This document shows, piece by piece, positions 6,717 through 14,259 of a stretch of DNA of 15,292 nucleotides; position 1 is the first letter of the stretch; each line of letters opens with the position of its first letter. The notes below the pieces were generated by a model. The model saw only the letters and a list, made by a program, of their open reading frames with translations, had not been told where the DNA came from and made no database searches. Position numbers and translations under genes: made by a program. The DNA is from Bacillota bacterium (GTDB lineage: Bacteria > Bacillota > Clostridia > UBA1381), in contig JAJQAT010000067.1 of NCBI GenBank assembly GCA_021203665.1, positions 1 through 15,292 on the forward strand, read 5' to 3'.

Positions 6717-9188
6717 ATGGCACAAGCTAAAACAGTAAAGCTGACAGCTTCCGAGGAAGCGCTGAAAAAAGAAATCATAGGCAAGGTAGGCAGACACTTC
6801 GGTAAGGTTATGGATGAGGCAACTCCGCATATGGTTTATACCGCGTGCGCGCTTACCGTTCGTGACCAGATTATGGAAAAATGGGCAAAGTCGCATCAGG
6901 TTGTAAAGGAAACAGGAGCGAAAAAGCTTTATTACCTTTCATTCGAATTTCTTATGGGCAGACTTTTATGCACAAATATCCTTAATTTGATGCAGACTGA
7001 CGAGTATAAGCACGTTCTTGAGGATTTGGGATATACACTTCCCGAAATCGCCGAGCTTGAAAATGACGCGGGTCTCGGAAACGGCGGCTTGGGACGTCTT
7101 GCGGCTTGCTTTATAGATTCGCTTACAACAATGGATTTACCCGCTTACGGCTGCTCTATTCGTTATGAGCACGGTCTTTTCAGGCAGAAGATTGTGGAGG
7201 GCTATCAGACGGAGCTTCCCGACGAGTGGCTAGAACACGGAAACGCATGGGAAATATCAAGACCCGAGGAGGCTGTTAAGGTTGTCTTCGGCGGTCAGAT
7301 AGAGTCCGAATGGGTTGACGGCAAAATGGTATTCAAGAATAAGAACGAGTATACTGTATTGGCTATGCCGTATGATGTTCCGCTTGTCGGATATGATTCA
7401 AAGATTGTCAATAAGCTCAGACTTTGGAGCGCGACAATCCCGACGGACATCGATATGACAAGATACGACAAGAGCGCGTTCGATAAGGCGATGGAGGCGA
7501 AAAATCTCGCGGAGCAGATTTCCGGTATTCTTTATCCCGATGACACCACCGACGACGGCAAGAAGCTGAGATTAAGACAGCAGTATTTCCTTGTATCCGC
7601 GACATTGCAGTGGATTTTAAAGGAATTTGAGGAAAGAAACGGCGATGATTGGGCATCTCTTCCGGAGAAAATCGTTATTCATATAAACGATACTCACCCG
7701 ACGCTTGCCATTCCCGAAATGATGCGTCTTTTGATGGACGAAAAGGGACTCGGCTGGGACGAGGCATGGGATATAGTAACTCATGTTTTCGCTTACACAA
7801 ATCATACCGTAATGAGCGAGGCGCTTGAAAAGTGGAATGTGAATATGTTCCGCGAAATCGTGCCGAGAATATATATGATTGTTGAGGAAATAAACAGACG
7901 TCTTATGGAAACTCTCGAGAGAGTATACCCCGGCGATACGGGCAAGCATAAGTGGATGGCGGTAATTTCCGATAATCAGGTAAACATGGCAAATCTTTGT
8001 CTTGCGAGCTGCTTTGCGGTAAACGGCGTGTCCAAGCTGCACACCGAAATCCTTAAGGACGACATCTTCCACGATTATTATGTTTTGGACAAGGAGCGTT
8101 TCCACGCCATCACAAACGGCATCACCTTCAGAAGATGGATTGCCAACTGTAATCCGGAGCTTACGGAGCTTATCGATTCAAAAATCGGAAAGGGCTGGCT
8201 GAAGGATTCCGAGAAGCTTGCGGAGCTTGCCAAATTCGCAAAGGATAAGACATTCCAGAAAAAGTTTGACGATATAAAGAAGAAAAACAAGGTTGCCCTT
8301 GCGGAGTATATCAAGGAGCATAACGGCGTTGAGGTAAATCCCGATTCCATATTCGACGTACAGTGTAAGAGACTGCACGAGTATAAGCGTCAAATGATGA
8401 ATGTTCTTCACATTATCGCGGAGTACAACAGAATTTTGGCGGATCCGGCGTACGCCGAGAGCTATTATCCCAAGACATATATCTTCGGCGCCAAGGCGGC
8501 TCCGGGATATGTGAGAGCCAAGAATATCATTAAGCTTATAAACTCCGTAGCCGATATGATTAATAACGACGCGAGAATCGAGAATAAGATAAAGGTTATA
8601 TTTATCGAAAACTACGGCGTTTCAATCGCGGAAAGGATTGTTGTCGCGGCGGACGTGTCGGAGCAGATTTCCACCGCGGGCAAGGAGGCGTCGGGTACCG
8701 GTAATATGAAGTTTATGCTTAACGGCGCTGTTACCATAGGCACCCTTGACGGAGCGAATGTTGAAATGCTTGAGCAGGTCGGCGAGGATAATATTTATAT
8801 CTTCGGTCTTAAGGCTGACGAGGTTGCGGCGAGATTGAAGTATGCCGGCAGCGACGAGGTTAAAACAATTTACTCAACCAATAAGGGCTTAAGACACGCA
8901 CATGAAATGCTTATCGACGGCAGCATTATACCCGGAAACACGACTATTTTCCGTGATTTGTATCAAACGCTGCTCTTCGGTGATTACGGCTACCCCGACA
9001 CATACATGGTACTGAGAGATTTTGAGGAGTATATGCAGACTCAGGAAAGAATTTCGGCTGATTATCAGAACAGAGAAAAGTGGATTGAAATGGCTATAAT
9101 GAACACGGCTAAATCCGGCTTCTTCTCAAGCGACAGAACCATCGATGATTACAACAAGAATATTTGGCACCTTACACCGATAAAATAA
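6717..9188 (+). CDS. glgP: Glycogen/starch alpha-glucan phosphorylase (GT35)
   Basis: It uses phosphate to release glucose-1-phosphate from glycogen ends, with pyridoxal phosphate as cofactor. The 823-residue length is normal for the bacterial enzyme. Motifs in order are the N-terminal GLGNGGLGRLAACFIDS (about 119-135), the HINDTHPTLAIPEMMR segment, KRLHEYKRQMMN, and the cofactor site EASGTGNMKFMLNGA, where K665 should carry PLP. The ribosome site is AAGGGGATG, just before the ATG at 6717. The gene follows glgA by 32 bp with no terminator between, so it is probably co-transcribed from the promoter at 4643-4672. Synthesis and breakdown enzymes therefore share an operon, as in other Firmicutes. 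Confidence 0.96.
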   Translation: MAQAKTVKLTASEEALKKEIIGKVGRHFGKVMDEATPHMVYTACALTVRDQIMEKWAKSHQVVKETGAKKLYYLSFEFLMGRLLCTNILNLMQTDEYKHVLEDLGYTLPEIAELENDAGLGNGGLGRLAACFIDSLTTMDLPAYGCSIRYEHGLFRQKIVEGYQTELPDEWLEHGNAWEISRPEEAVKVVFGGQIESEWVDGKMVFKNKNEYTVLAMPYDVPLVGYDSKIVNKLRLWSATIPTDIDMTRYDKSAFDKAMEAKNLAEQISGILYPDDTTDDGKKLRLRQQYFLVSATLQWILKEFEERNGDDWASLPEKIVIHINDTHPTLAIPEMMRLLMDEKGLGWDEAWDIVTHVFAYTNHTVMSEALEKWNVNMFREIVPRIYMIVEEINRRLMETLERVYPGDTGKHKWMAVISDNQVNMANLCLASCFAVNGVSKLHTEILKDDIFHDYYVLDKERFHAITNGITFRRWIANCNPELTELIDSKIGKGWLKDSEKLAELAKFAKDKTFQKKFDDIKKKNKVALAEYIKEHNGVEVNPDSIFDVQCKRLHEYKRQMMNVLHIIAEYNRILADPAYAESYYPKTYIFGAKAAPGYVRAKNIIKLINSVADMINNDARIENKIKVIFIENYGVSIAERIVVAADVSEQISTAGKEASGTGNMKFMLNGAVTIGTLDGANVEMLEQVGEDNIYIFGLKADEVAARLKYAGSDEVKTIYSTNKGLRHAHEMLIDGSIIPGNTTIFRDLYQTLLFGDYGYPDTYMVLRDFEEYMQTQERISADYQNREKWIEMAIMNTAKSGFFSSDRTIDDYNKNIWHLTPIK

Positions 9189-9208
9189 TTGATAGAATAA
9201 TAACTTGA

Positions 9209-9288
9209 AAGAAATGACCTGCCGTTTTAGGCGCGCGGCCTTGTCCGCGCGTCCGGTCCGCGGACCGAAGCGGTAAAGGTCACTTCTT
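9209..9288 (+). other. Compact three-way-junction RNA/DNA element ahead of the GH13 gene
   Basis: Almost every base of this 80-nt, GC-rich block in an AT-rich gap can pair. AAGAAATGACCT (9209-9220) pairs with AGGTCACTTCTT (9277-9288), 11 of 12 positions. Inside it, 9221-9228 pairs with 9267-9274, using G-U pairs. Two hairpins branch off: GGCGCGCGG (9230-9238) with CCGCGCGTC (9245-9253), and the 12-bp palindrome GGTCCGCGGACC (9255-9266). There is no U-tract, so it is not an ordinary terminator. It ends about 9 bases before the GGGGG ribosome site of the next gene. It could be a cis-regulatory RNA, an mRNA-stabilising structure after glgP, or a small palindromic repeat element. I do not recognise the family. 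Confidence 0.55.
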
Positions 9289-9306
9289 TAGGTATAGGGG
9301 GTTTAC

Positions 9307-11238
9307 ATGGATATAGAGCACAATTCCAGAGAGAGCTTTTACAGATTTCCGTTCGGAGCCGTTGTATGCGGAACCGAGATAAGATTCAGACTTGCCGTGT
9401 CCGGCGCGGGAATACCGTCCGCGGTGCGTATTGTATACAAGGAGGACGGCAAGGAGGAAAAACGCGGAGATATGCCGTACCAATTTGACGTCAGCGATCA
9501 TTGCGTCTATTCCGTCAATATTAAAATGCCGGATAAAGCCGGTCTTATTTGGTATTATTTCGAGCTTGAAACGGACAGAGGTATGGTTTATTACGGCAAT
9601 AATTCCAAAAACCTCGGAGGAGTGGGCGAGATGTCCTTTAATCTTCCGCACAATTCGTATCAGATAACGATTTACAACGAGGATTACAAAACTCCGGATT
9701 GGTTTAAGACGGGCGTCGCGTATCAGATTTTTGTAGACAGATTCTGTAACGGAAACGAGGACGGCTCATTTTTGGGCGACCGCGACGATATTATAAAACG
9801 CGAATGGAACGAGCAGCCCTATTATAAGGCGGAGCAGTTCGGCGGCGAATATAAGGCTAACGACTTTTTCGGCGGAAATTTAAAGGGTGTAATTAAAAAG
9901 CTGCCGTATCTTAAGGATTTGGGAATATCGGTGATTTATCTGAACCCGATTTTCAAGGCGTATACAAACCATAAGTACGATACCGGCGACTATGAGCAAA
10001 TTGACCCGATGTTCGGCGACGAGGAAACCTTTAAGGAGCTTTGCGCCGAGGCGAAAAAAATGGGCATACGCATAATTCTTGACGGAGTGTTCAATCACAC
10101 CGGCAGCAACAGCAAGTATTTCAATAAAAACGGCGAATATGACAGCGTCGGCGCGTATCAGTCCAAGGACTCGCCGTATTACACGTGGTTCAGGTTTATG
10201 GAATGGCCCGATATATACGAGTCGTGGTGGGGAATGACCACTCTTCCGCAGATTGAGGAGCAAAGCGAGGAATGCAGGAAATATTTGCTTTCCGATAAGG
10301 ACGCTGTCGTAAAAAAATGGATAAGAAACGGCGCGTCCGGTTGGCGTCTTGACGTGGTTGACGAGCTGCCGGGATTTTTTGTAAAGGAGCTGCGCGAGAA
10401 CGTCAAGAAAACCGATAAGGACGCGGTTATAATCGGCGAGGTATGGGAGGACGCGTCAAACAAGACCGCTTACGGAGAAAGGCGCGAGTACTTCCTCGGA
10501 AACGAGCTTGATTCCGTAATGAATTATCCCATGCGCAGAGCGGTTATAGACGCTGTGAGCGGCAAGATTGACGCGGAGGAATTAAACGAGCGCCTTATGA
10601 GTATTAAGGAAAATTATCCCTCGCCCGCGTACTATTCGCTGCTGAATATGGTTACGAGCCACGATGTGGAGCGTATTATGACGCGTATGGGCGACGCGCC
10701 GTCAAGGCACGACGTTTCAAAGGATTACCAAGCCAAATTCAAGCTTGACGGCTACGCGCTCGAGCTTGCAAAGGAGCGCGCGACCCTTGTGCTTGCGCTG
10801 CAAATGACGCTTCCGGGCGTGCCGTGTATATTCTACGGCGATGAAATAGGTATGCAGGGCTACGGCGACCCGTTTTGCCGTCAGACATTCCCGTGGGATA
10901 AGGTTGAGGAAATCGACGAGGACGGACGCGTAAGAGAACGATACAAGAATATGATAAGCCTTAGGAATAAGTCAAAGGCGTTTTCAATCGGAGGCTTTGA
11001 CTGCGTTTATAAGATAGGCAGGATTTACGGCTTTGTGAGATATTACCGTGATGAGAAATATCTTGTATTGGTGAATATGGGTACCCGCGAGGAAAAAGCG
11101 CGTATCGACGTCGCAAAATACGGCATTAAGAAAATCAAATGCGTCACGATGGACAAGGAAACAAAGGAATCCAAGGACGGTATTTTCTTCATTGATATGC
11201 CGAGATTGTGGATAAAGGTTTACGAAACGGAAAAGTAA
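9307..11238 (+). CDS. Cytoplasmic GH13 alpha-amylase / neopullulanase-like enzyme
   Basis: It probably hydrolyses alpha-1,4 (possibly alpha-1,6) bonds in maltooligosaccharides or limit dextrins left by GlgP. The 643-residue protein has an N-terminal beta-sandwich (about 1-125) like that of neopullulanase-type enzymes, then a GH13 barrel with GVAYQIFVDRFCNG, GISVIYLNPIF and DGVFNHTGSNS. The catalytic triad is D349 (GWRLDVVDE), E378 (IIGEVWED) and D453 (MVTSHDVE), all intact. The C-terminal sheet domain spans about 560-643. There is no signal peptide or membrane segment, so it acts inside the cell. The ATG at 9307 follows GGGGG with about 5 bases between. It is separated from glgP by the structured element at 9209-9288. 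The exact GH13 subfamily and bond specificity cannot be fixed by eye. Confidence 0.88.
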   Translation: MDIEHNSRESFYRFPFGAVVCGTEIRFRLAVSGAGIPSAVRIVYKEDGKEEKRGDMPYQFDVSDHCVYSVNIKMPDKAGLIWYYFELETDRGMVYYGNNSKNLGGVGEMSFNLPHNSYQITIYNEDYKTPDWFKTGVAYQIFVDRFCNGNEDGSFLGDRDDIIKREWNEQPYYKAEQFGGEYKANDFFGGNLKGVIKKLPYLKDLGISVIYLNPIFKAYTNHKYDTGDYEQIDPMFGDEETFKELCAEAKKMGIRIILDGVFNHTGSNSKYFNKNGEYDSVGAYQSKDSPYYTWFRFMEWPDIYESWWGMTTLPQIEEQSEECRKYLLSDKDAVVKKWIRNGASGWRLDVVDELPGFFVKELRENVKKTDKDAVIIGEVWEDASNKTAYGERREYFLGNELDSVMNYPMRRAVIDAVSGKIDAEELNERLMSIKENYPSPAYYSLLNMVTSHDVERIMTRMGDAPSRHDVSKDYQAKFKLDGYALELAKERATLVLALQMTLPGVPCIFYGDEIGMQGYGDPFCRQTFPWDKVEEIDEDGRVRERYKNMISLRNKSKAFSIGGFDCVYKIGRIYGFVRYYRDEKYLVLVNMGTREEKARIDVAKYGIKKIKCVTMDKETKESKDGIFFIDMPRLWIKVYETEK

Positions 11239-11241
11239 TAG

Positions 11242-11275
11242 AAAGGCTGCCGACATAAATGACGGCAGCCTTTTT
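11242..11275 (+). terminator. Intrinsic terminator after the GH13 gene
   Basis: The arms GGCTGCCG (11245-11252) and CGGCAGCC (11263-11270) enclose a 10-nt loop, followed by TTTTT (11271-11275). A short run of A before the left arm gives a weaker U-tract for the convergent minus-strand gene, so it may work in both directions. Confidence 0.85.
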
Positions 11276-11284
11276 GTATGCCTA

Positions 11285-11923
11285 TTAATCTACGATTGTC
11301 TTAACGTATTCGGCAATCTTGTCGCACTTGCAGTTTGCGAAGAACATATCCTTGAAATTCTCGCCCGCTACAGCACCCTTGACAAGGTCGGCGTCAAGCT
11401 GCGGGAGTATGTCGAGCAAATCCTTGTGAGTAATCTTTTTAACCTCGTTAAGGATTTTCGCGTTTCTCTGCTCCGGAACGGCTCTTTCCTTAGGATAGCC
11501 GCCGCCCCATTCTTCAACGAACAGCTTTTCGAATACATATTGGAGGTTAAGCTCCGCGCCCCAGCCCCAGCCTTTGGCAAAAGGCATAGCGATACAGTTG
11601 CCGTTGTTTACCTGTGTGAACTGATAAGCGTCCGTCGGGTCAACAACGTGTCCGCAAAGCACTCCCGGGAACGCGTTGCAGGCAAGGCAAGCGCCCTCGC
11701 CGGTGCCGCAGCCTGTGATAACAAGGTCCGCCGCGCCCGAGTTAAGAAGAATAGCGGCAAGAATACCGATCTGAACATATGTAAGCTGAGCCTCGTCCTC
11801 CGCTGTATACATACCGTAATTGAATACCTCGTGACCCAAAGGCTCAACAACCTTTTTCAAGGTTTCGGCGATAATGCCGTTTTTTGCAGCCTGACTGTTT
11901 TCGTTAATTAAAGCAATTTTCAT
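11285..11923 (-). CDS. RpiB/LacAB-family isomerase, DhuI-like (probable 4-deoxy-5-ketouronate isomerase)
   Basis: The 212-residue protein has the RpiB/LacAB Rossmann-like fold signature, with the family Cys in VITGCGTGEG (C72). It differs from true ribose-5-phosphate isomerases: the usual DAxxARxHND segment reads DPTDAYQFTQVNNGN, without the His, and there is an extra C-terminal region (about 150-212: GGGYPKERAVPEQRNAKILNEV). From memory these features match streptococcal DhuI, which isomerises the 4-deoxy-5-hexosulose uronate from unsaturated uronates. The nearby kduI, for the same substrate, supports that. The start at 11923 is chosen because GAGGG lies about 9 bases upstream and homology begins at MKIALINENSQ; an ATG at 11986 overlaps the promoter. 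It is transcribed alone, divergently from the 12379 gene. Substrate assignment is inference. Confidence 0.8.
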   Translation of the reverse strand: MKIALINENSQAAKNGIIAETLKKVVEPLGHEVFNYGMYTAEDEAQLTYVQIGILAAILLNSGAADLVITGCGTGEGACLACNAFPGVLCGHVVDPTDAYQFTQVNNGNCIAMPFAKGWGWGAELNLQYVFEKLFVEEWGGGYPKERAVPEQRNAKILNEVKKITHKDLLDILPQLDADLVKGAVAGENFKDMFFANCKCDKIAEYVKTIVD

Positions 11924-11957
11924 TTGGAAAAACCCTCTTTCATTTATATTTACCAAT

Positions 11958-11986
11958 ATTATAACAAAATAAAAACCGCTTTGCAA
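11958..11986 (-). promoter_or_regulatory. Promoter of the DhuI-like gene (minus strand)
   Basis: On the minus strand a perfect TATAAT (complement of 11958-11963) is preceded by TTGCAA (complement of 11981-11986, 4/6 match to -35) at 17-bp spacing. The start would fall near 11951, giving a leader of about 28 nt that holds the GAGGG ribosome site. Confidence 0.7.
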
Positions 11987-12057
11987 CAGCTGAATTGAAA
12001 TTTAATTTGCCTTTTGCCGCAAACGGCGCGTTTGACCCAAATTTTTCATATTTGCTA

Positions 12058-12086
12058 TTGCATTTTCGCGGCGGTTAGGGTATAAT
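12058..12086 (+). promoter_or_regulatory. Probable promoter of the TIM-barrel/kduI unit
   Basis: A perfect TATAAT (12081-12086) has a weak -35 (TTGCAT, 12058-12063) at 17 bp. The start near 12093 would put the first hairpin of the structured leader at the very 5' end of the transcript. The weak -35 suggests that an activator may be needed. No operator with clear dyad symmetry is seen upstream of the -35. Confidence 0.6.
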
Positions 12087-12094
12087 TATAGTAG

Positions 12095-12324
12095 GCTGTT
12101 GACATGAATGTCAACAGCGAAAAAAGCGTTAGACGCTTTTTTCAACTATTTTCAAAGAAAAAACCAAAAGTTCCTCCTTGCGTCGAAACTTTAGGTTTTT
12201 AGCCATTTTTGACGCGCATATTGATTTCGCAAGCGAAATACAACCCGTCCAAAATGATTTTCATTCGAGGTTAGCACCTCGAGCACCCATGAACAAGGCA
12301 GACAAAACCTTTGCGGTTTTGTCT
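12095..12324 (+). other. Highly structured leader: six hairpins in 230 nt
   Basis: This is the main content of the 455-bp gap between the divergent genes. In order: (1) 12095-12105 with 12108-12118, perfect 11-bp stem; (2) AAAAAAGCGT (12121-12130) with its exact complement 12134-12143, ending in six T, like an early terminator; (3) 12160-12173 with 12187-12200, 13 bp and one A/A mismatch, loop containing CCTCCTT; (4) 12204-12214 with 12246-12256 (10 of 11), enclosing ATTTCGC/GCGAAAT (12224-12239); (5) CGAGGT (12266-12271) with 12276-12281; (6) AGACAAAACC (12300-12309) with 12315-12324. There is no ORF of note inside. It may be an attenuator or ligand-sensing leader, or a dispersed repeat that lodged here. 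Confidence 0.6.
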
Positions 12325-12378
12325 ACAATTTGATAACAAGAAATTGATTTGACGTAATAAGTAAGAGAGGTAGTAAAA

Positions 12379-13197
12379 ATGCAAATTGGAATCAGAGCAC
12401 ACGATTGCAAAAAAGCGCCGTTTGACGAGCTTATTAAAAATGTAAACGAGCAGGAATTTAAATGTATTCAGCTTGCGCTGCGCTTTGCGATAGATGAATT
12501 TCCGACCGATAAATGCGCTATGACGCCCGGAATGGCGCTGTATTTAAAGCGTATACTTGCTAAAAATGATGTTGATGTGGCTGTGCTCGGATGCTATTTG
12601 AATCTCGGCACGAACGACAAGGAGCAGCTTGCGCAGATAAGCGAGGTTTATAAGGCGCATATTCGTTTTGCGAGCCTTTTGGGCTGCGGAGTTGTCGGAA
12701 CGGAGACATACGGCTTTGACGGCGACGCTTCATCGGACGAGGCTCTCGATACGCTTATAGAGAATTTAAGACCGATAGTCGGTTACGCGGAAAAAATGGG
12801 CGTAATAATCGGACTTGAATGTGTGCATTACCACACGATATGCAATATGAAACGTATGAAAAGGGTGCTTGACGCGATTGATTCGCCCAATCTTCAGGTT
12901 ATATATGACCCGATAAACACATTCTCACCCGAAACATATGAAAATCAAGCCGAGATGATGACGGAGGCATTTGAAATTTTGGGCGACGATATAGCGGTAA
13001 TTCACGCAAAGGATTTTGTGGTTGAGGACGGAAAGATTGTGCCGGCGCAAATCGGCGAGGGCATATTCAGATTTGACGTTCTGATGAAGTTTTTGAAGGA
13101 AAAGAAACCGTATATTCATGTGCTGCTTGAGGAAACAACTCCCGATACGGCAATCCGTTCAAGGAAGTATGTAGAGGAGCAGTACAATAAAGCATAA
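12379..13197 (+). CDS. Sugar phosphate isomerase/epimerase-like TIM-barrel protein (xylose isomerase-like superfamily)
   Basis: This 272-residue protein is of the AP-endonuclease-2/xylose-isomerase-like fold, which includes sugar epimerases, isomerases and inosose dehydratases. Likely divalent-metal ligands fall at the ends of beta strands: E147 (IIGLECVHYH), D177 (VIYDPIN), H209 (VIHAKD) and E251 (LLEET). H152 and K211 are plausible active-site neighbours. There is no signal peptide or membrane segment. The ribosome site AGAGAGG (12364-12370) fits the ATG at 12379. kduI begins 33 bp after its stop, so the two form an operon, pointing to a sugar-acid or ketose substrate linked to uronate use. 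The precise reaction is unknown; epimerisation of a keto-uronate intermediate is a guess. Confidence 0.85.
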   Translation: MQIGIRAHDCKKAPFDELIKNVNEQEFKCIQLALRFAIDEFPTDKCAMTPGMALYLKRILAKNDVDVAVLGCYLNLGTNDKEQLAQISEVYKAHIRFASLLGCGVVGTETYGFDGDASSDEALDTLIENLRPIVGYAEKMGVIIGLECVHYHTICNMKRMKRVLDAIDSPNLQVIYDPINTFSPETYENQAEMMTEAFEILGDDIAVIHAKDFVVEDGKIVPAQIGEGIFRFDVLMKFLKEKKPYIHVLLEETTPDTAIRSRKYVEEQYNKA

Positions 13198-13229
13198 AAA
13201 TTTTAATAATATTAGGAGGATTTACAAAA

Positions 13230-14072
13230 ATGGATATTCGTTATTCGGCAAACCAAAGGGATTTTAAGCGTTACACAACGCAGGAAACAAGAGATGAATT
13301 TTTAATCGAGAATTTGTATGTCGCGAATGAGATTGTCGCGGTTTACTCGCACGTTGACAGAATGGTAACATTAGGCTGTATGCCGACAACCGAAGAGGTG
13401 TCGATTGACAAGGGCATTGACGTATGGGCAAATTTCGGAACAAGCTATTTCCTTGAAAGACGTGAAATCGGTATTTTTAATATCGGCGGAAACGGCACAA
13501 TTAAGGTTGACGGCACGGAATACAAAATGGGATATAAGGACTGCATTTATATCACAATGGGTACAAAGGAGGTTTTGTTCAGCAGCGACGACGCTTCCGC
13601 TCCCGCAAAATATTATATGGTAAGCGCTCCGGCTCATAAGCCGTGCAAAACAACCTTTATCTCAATAAAGGACGCCGCAAAGAGAAATGTCGGCGATGCA
13701 AGCACCGCGAACAAGAGAGTTATTAACCAGTTCATTCACCCCGATGTGCTTGAAACCTGTCAGCTGTCAATGGGTATGACCGTGCTTGAGGAGGGCAGCG
13801 TTTGGAATACAATGCCGTGCCACACGCATGAAAGACGTATGGAGATATATATGTATTTTGAGGTTCCCGAGGATAATGTGGTATTCCATATGATGGGCGA
13901 GGGCAAGGAAACAAGACATATTGTTATGCAGAACGAACAGGCGGTTATCAGTCCGTCATGGAGTATCCACTCCGGCTGCGGCACAAGCAATTATACCTTT
14001 ATATGGGCAATGGGCGGAGAAAACCAGGCGTTTGACGATATGGACAATATTCCGACAACGGAGCTTAGATAA
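13230..14072 (+). CDS. kduI: 5-dehydro-4-deoxy-D-glucuronate isomerase
   Basis: It converts 4-deoxy-L-threo-5-hexosulose uronate to 3-deoxy-D-glycero-2,5-hexodiulosonate, the second step after unsaturated oligouronate breakdown from pectin or glycosaminoglycans. The protein has 280 residues (E. coli KduI has 278) and a cupin fold. The zinc ligands are present: H198 and H200 (CHTHERRMEIY), E205, and H247 (WSIHSGCG), each two positions from E. coli H196/H198/E203/H245. GYKDCIYITMGTKEV and the C-terminal MGGENQAFDDMD are also family-like. A full AGGAGG (13214-13219) supports the ATG at 13230. It is second in a two-gene unit that ends at a strong terminator. The usual companion kduD is not in this window. 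Confidence 0.95.
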   Translation: MDIRYSANQRDFKRYTTQETRDEFLIENLYVANEIVAVYSHVDRMVTLGCMPTTEEVSIDKGIDVWANFGTSYFLERREIGIFNIGGNGTIKVDGTEYKMGYKDCIYITMGTKEVLFSSDDASAPAKYYMVSAPAHKPCKTTFISIKDAAKRNVGDASTANKRVINQFIHPDVLETCQLSMGMTVLEEGSVWNTMPCHTHERRMEIYMYFEVPEDNVVFHMMGEGKETRHIVMQNEQAVISPSWSIHSGCGTSNYTFIWAMGGENQAFDDMDNIPTTELR

Positions 14073-14087
14073 GAGAAAAGCGCATAA

Positions 14088-14109
14088 GGGCGGCAATCCC
14101 GCCCTTTTT
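14088..14109 (+). terminator. Intrinsic terminator after kduI
   Basis: GGGCGG (14088-14093) pairs with CCGCCC (14099-14104) around a 5-nt loop, followed by TTTTT (14105-14109). It closes the TIM-barrel/kduI operon. Confidence 0.88.
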
Positions 14110-14141
14110 CTTTATTTTCGCGAAAATCGGCAAGCTCATTA

Positions 14142-14170
14142 TTGACAAAGTCTTTTTTCAAAGGTATAAT
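14142..14170 (+). promoter_or_regulatory. Perfect-consensus sigma-A promoter of the SseB-domain gene
   Basis: TTGACA (14142-14147) and TATAAT (14165-14170) are both perfect and separated by exactly 17 bp, the strongest promoter in the window by consensus. It leaves a leader of about 80 nt before the gene. Confidence 0.85.
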
Positions 14171-14259
14171 AGAATGTGACTAAATAAACAGCGGACAAAT
14201 AATGTGAAATCAGCGTTATTGTATTTGCTGCCGCCGAGGGCGGGGGAATGGAGATTAAT

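Noticed and set aside
5965..6723. Long minus-strand open frame rich in Phe, Arg and Gly opposite glgA
   Set aside because: It is the antisense shadow of the GlgA C-terminus and its Lys/Ala tail; the low-complexity codons keep several frames open.
11426..11911. 161-codon plus-strand open frame opposite the DhuI-like gene
   Set aside because: It is antisense to a clearly homologous protein and has no promoter or ribosome site of its own.
11285..11923. Calling the RpiB-like gene ribose-5-phosphate isomerase B
   Set aside because: The His-containing segment of RpiB is replaced by VNNGN and there is an extra C-terminal region of about 60 residues, so plain RpiB is unlikely.
12104..12133. Possible leader peptide starting at ATG 12104
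   Set aside because: It stops after nine codons at the TAG in the loop of hairpin 2, has no ribosome site at the predicted 5' end, and shows no telling amino-acid run.
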